A stretch of 56,108 nt of DNA from Bacteroides sp. (GTDB lineage: Bacteria; Bacteroidota; Bacteroidia; Bacteroidales; Bacteroidaceae): assembly GCA_017621035.1 (NCBI GenBank), contig JAGATY010000045.1, forward strand, positions 1-56,108, written 5' to 3'. Position 1 is the stretch's first letter. Each line of letters begins with the position of its first letter. Both the position numbers and the translations under genes were made by a program. Positions 54,396 to 56,108 of this stretch are shown in pieces. The notes below the pieces were generated by a model. It had not been told where the DNA came from. It did not search any database and was given only the letters and a program-made list of their open reading frames with translations.

Positions 54396-54467
54396 AATCT
54401 TAATATTTAATCACTGCAAAATAACAAAGAATTTGCGTAATATATCCTATTTGGAAAAGATTATTGA

Positions 54468-54530
54468 CGGATGCAATGTTAATCAATACAGCATGTAATC
54501 TTGCCAATCAACAAGTTACGTTCGTAGTGG
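54468..54530. repeat. Downstream element, copy A
   Basis: TGTAATCTTGCCAATCAACA then AGTTACGTTCGTAGTGG, starting about 20 nt past the stop of the gene at 54551. Best core match to copy B (about 25 of 31 bases by eye). Confidence 0.6.
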
Positions 54531-54550
54531 GATTAAAATAATGTTTGATT

Positions 54551-56108
54551 TTATTTTGCCTGAACTATCAGGTATTGATTGATGTTTCTAGTCTCTTTGT
54601 TGAAGTCTACCCCTATTTTCACCAAGCGACGGCCATCCAAACTGTAGGGGATGAGGTAGCCTTTTTCATCAATCTGCTTCAGAGCCTCTTCAGCACTGCC
54701 ATTCAGTTTGAATTCAAACACATAGACGGCATCCTTAGCCTGTACCACGGCATCGGCACGGCCACGGGCACTGCGAACCTCGCTCTGGATGAATTGTCCC
54801 ATCAGCGTGAAGATGATGTGGAAGATGACCTGATAGTGGCGTTCGGTGTTGTCACTCAGTTCGTAAGGAATTCCTGCGAAGAACACCTTCATGCGTTCCA
54901 TAAAAGCGTCCACTTCACCGGCACGAAGTTCGCGCATAAACTTGGCAATGTGGAACCCTGTCTCAGCATTGGTAACGTCGGTATAGTAAGGCACCAGGAA
55001 GTTTAGAAAACCGTAACGTACTTCATCGTTCGGGAAGCCCAGCGTATAGAGAAGTACTTCCTTGTCATAGTCCTTGATGGTGAGGTAACCACTTTGGTAT
55101 ATCATTGGAAGTGGGTTGTTGGCTTCTGCACGGTATTCTGAGAAAGCAGCAGCGTCCACCTCTACCCCATTTATCAAGAGACGAAGGTCGTAGTCACTCT
55201 GTTTCAGCAGGTCGGCCAGATAGGTGGGTGTGCCGGTTTGGAACCAGAAGTTGGAAAGCATTCGCGACTTGAAGACATTCAACACACTGAATGGATTGAA
55301 CACGCCCGGACAATGGGGGAAGAAGTGGTAACCGTCGTAACGGTGTGTCATCTCCTGCACCATCTCATCGAAAGTCATCTTATTGGCTTGTGCCAAAGTT
55401 TCAATTTCCGGTGTAAACACTGCCAGCAGTTCATCCTTTGTTATACCACAGAGGGTGGCATAGTCAGGCCAGGTGCTAATGTCCTGCAATTGATTCAAGT
55501 CGCTGAATACGCTGACTTGTGCAAATTTGGTTACACCGGTCAGCAGCACAAAACGCAGGTAGCGGTCGGCACTCTTTAGTACACCATAGAAAGCTTTCAG
55601 TGTACGACGGTACTCTTCCAGCAGCGGTTCGTTTAGGATGGCTTGAAGTAATGGCTTGTCATATTCATCAATAAGTACAACAACCTGCCGGCCGGTCTGC
55701 TCGTAGGCACGACGGATAACTCCGGCAAAACGTACAGCCAAGGAATCTTCACTCTCTTTCCTGCCAAACAAAGCTTCCCATTGGCACAGGTATGTATTCA
55801 GTAGCAGTTGAAGTGCTTCCGGAGTAGTATATTTCTCCGCATTCAAGTCTAGATGCAGTACCGGATATTCTTTCCACTCCATCTCCAGCTTCTCAATAGC
55901 GAGTCCCTTAAATAGTTCTTTCTTTCCCTGAAAGTAAGCTTCAAATGTGGTAAGGAGCAGACTTTTGCCAAAACGACGGGGACGGCTCAGGAAGTAAGGC
56001 TTTCCCTCATTAGCAATACGGTAGACCATGGCTGTCTTATCTACATAAAGATAACCATTGCTACGAATCTCCTCAAAAGTCTGAATGCCTATTGGCAGCT
56101 TACGTTCC
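54551..56108 (-). CDS. AAA-ATPase-like/PD-(D/E)XK nuclease-superfamily protein, 5' end beyond the window
   Basis: At least 518 residues; the frame continues through 56108 (ERKLPIGIQTFEEIRSNGYL upstream of the first ATG), so the true start is outside. The AAA-ATPase_like domain (about 20-290 of the visible part) includes YLSRPRRFGKSLLL-type Walker A (PRRFGKS), VLIDEYDKPLL (Walker B) and LLTGVTKFAQVSVFSDLNQL. The C-terminal domain (about 400-500) has RADAVVQ, VYVFEFKLNG and IGVDFN, the PD-(D/E)XK-like DUF1703 end. The family is abundant in Bacteroidota; its role is unproven. Confidence 0.9.
   Translation of the reverse strand, partial: ERKLPIGIQTFEEIRSNGYLYVDKTAMVYRIANEGKPYFLSRPRRFGKSLLLTTFEAYFQGKKELFKGLAIEKLEMEWKEYPVLHLDLNAEKYTTPEALQLLLNTYLCQWEALFGRKESEDSLAVRFAGVIRRAYEQTGRQVVVLIDEYDKPLLQAILNEPLLEEYRRTLKAFYGVLKSADRYLRFVLLTGVTKFAQVSVFSDLNQLQDISTWPDYATLCGITKDELLAVFTPEIETLAQANKMTFDEMVQEMTHRYDGYHFFPHCPGVFNPFSVLNVFKSRMLSNFWFQTGTPTYLADLLKQSDYDLRLLINGVEVDAAAFSEYRAEANNPLPMIYQSGYLTIKDYDKEVLLYTLGFPNDEVRYGFLNFLVPYYTDVTNAETGFHIAKFMRELRAGEVDAFMERMKVFFAGIPYELSDNTERHYQVIFHIIFTLMGQFIQSEVRSARGRADAVVQAKDAVYVFEFKLNGSAEEALKQIDEKGYLIPYSLDGRRLVKIGVDFNKETRNINQYLIVQAK

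Noticed and set aside
51163-54530. Integron with attC sites
   Set aside because: The repeated element lacks convincing GTTRRRY/RYYYAAC core pairs and no integron integrase is visible, so only a cassette-like pattern is reported.

Overview
The window looks like chromosomal DNA of an intestinal Bacteroides or close relative. The evidence is many TAnnTTTG (-7) promoter boxes with TTTG about 20 nt upstream, a three-gene succinate dehydrogenase/fumarate reductase operon, Bacteroidales families such as DUF4294, DUF4491 and DUF6169, and a polysaccharide locus with a KDN-9-phosphate-type pathway. No rRNA, tRNA, CRISPR array, transposase or integrase was recognised.

Layout. 1-2.9 kb: DUF4294 protein, rubrerythrin and an outer-membrane barrel protein with a carboxypeptidase-regulatory-like domain. 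2.9-25.1 kb: two complete RND efflux operons (adaptor, pump, outer-membrane channel), each with a divergent AraC regulator. They are arranged as mirror images around a core with DUF4491, Lrp, two FKBP isomerases, a toxin-antitoxin pair, a sirtuin, PBP4 (DacB) and dihydrolipoyl dehydrogenase. The arms end in matching noncoding elements in inverted orientation, and the left operon carries an extra 41-codon ORF between pump and channel genes. 25.1-29.1 kb: an AAA_14/DUF4143 ATPase behind an array of palindromes, a MalS-like GH13 protein with altered catalytic motifs, and a LuxR-type regulator. 29.5-36.7 kb: housekeeping genes (ychF, lgt, small lipoprotein, parE, coaD, S41 protease, PAP2 phosphatase). 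36.8-40.8 kb: sdhC-sdhA-sdhB, with a four-helix-bundle (S23/IVS-type) gene bracketed by long inverted repeats inserted between sdhA and sdhB.

41.2-50.8 kb: an AT-rich, leftward surface-polysaccharide cluster (flippase, nucleotidyltransferase, NulO-9-P synthase, NulO-9-P phosphatase, probable transferase, polymerase, three glycosyltransferases) ending at a strong terminator with a UUCG loop. 51.2-56.1 kb: a leftward island of small addiction-like modules and remnants: a DUF6169 gene split by an amber codon with a 48-codon partner, a YefM/YoeB-type pair whose toxin has a long C-terminal extension, a truncated HTH/ImmA-type gene with a 56-codon partner, and an AAA-ATPase/PD-(D/E)XK protein running off the right edge. 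Three diverged copies of one roughly 60-bp element lie downstream of genes in this island.

A recurring theme is noncoding structure. Operon ends and operon spacers carry palindromic or 7-8-bp-repeat elements that differ in sequence but share architecture. The strongest candidates for something undescribed are the IVS-like element in the sdh operon, the extra small ORF in the efflux operon, the locus-specific palindromic arrays and the extended YoeB-like toxin. All family calls come from reading motifs and from memory of the families; no database search was run.
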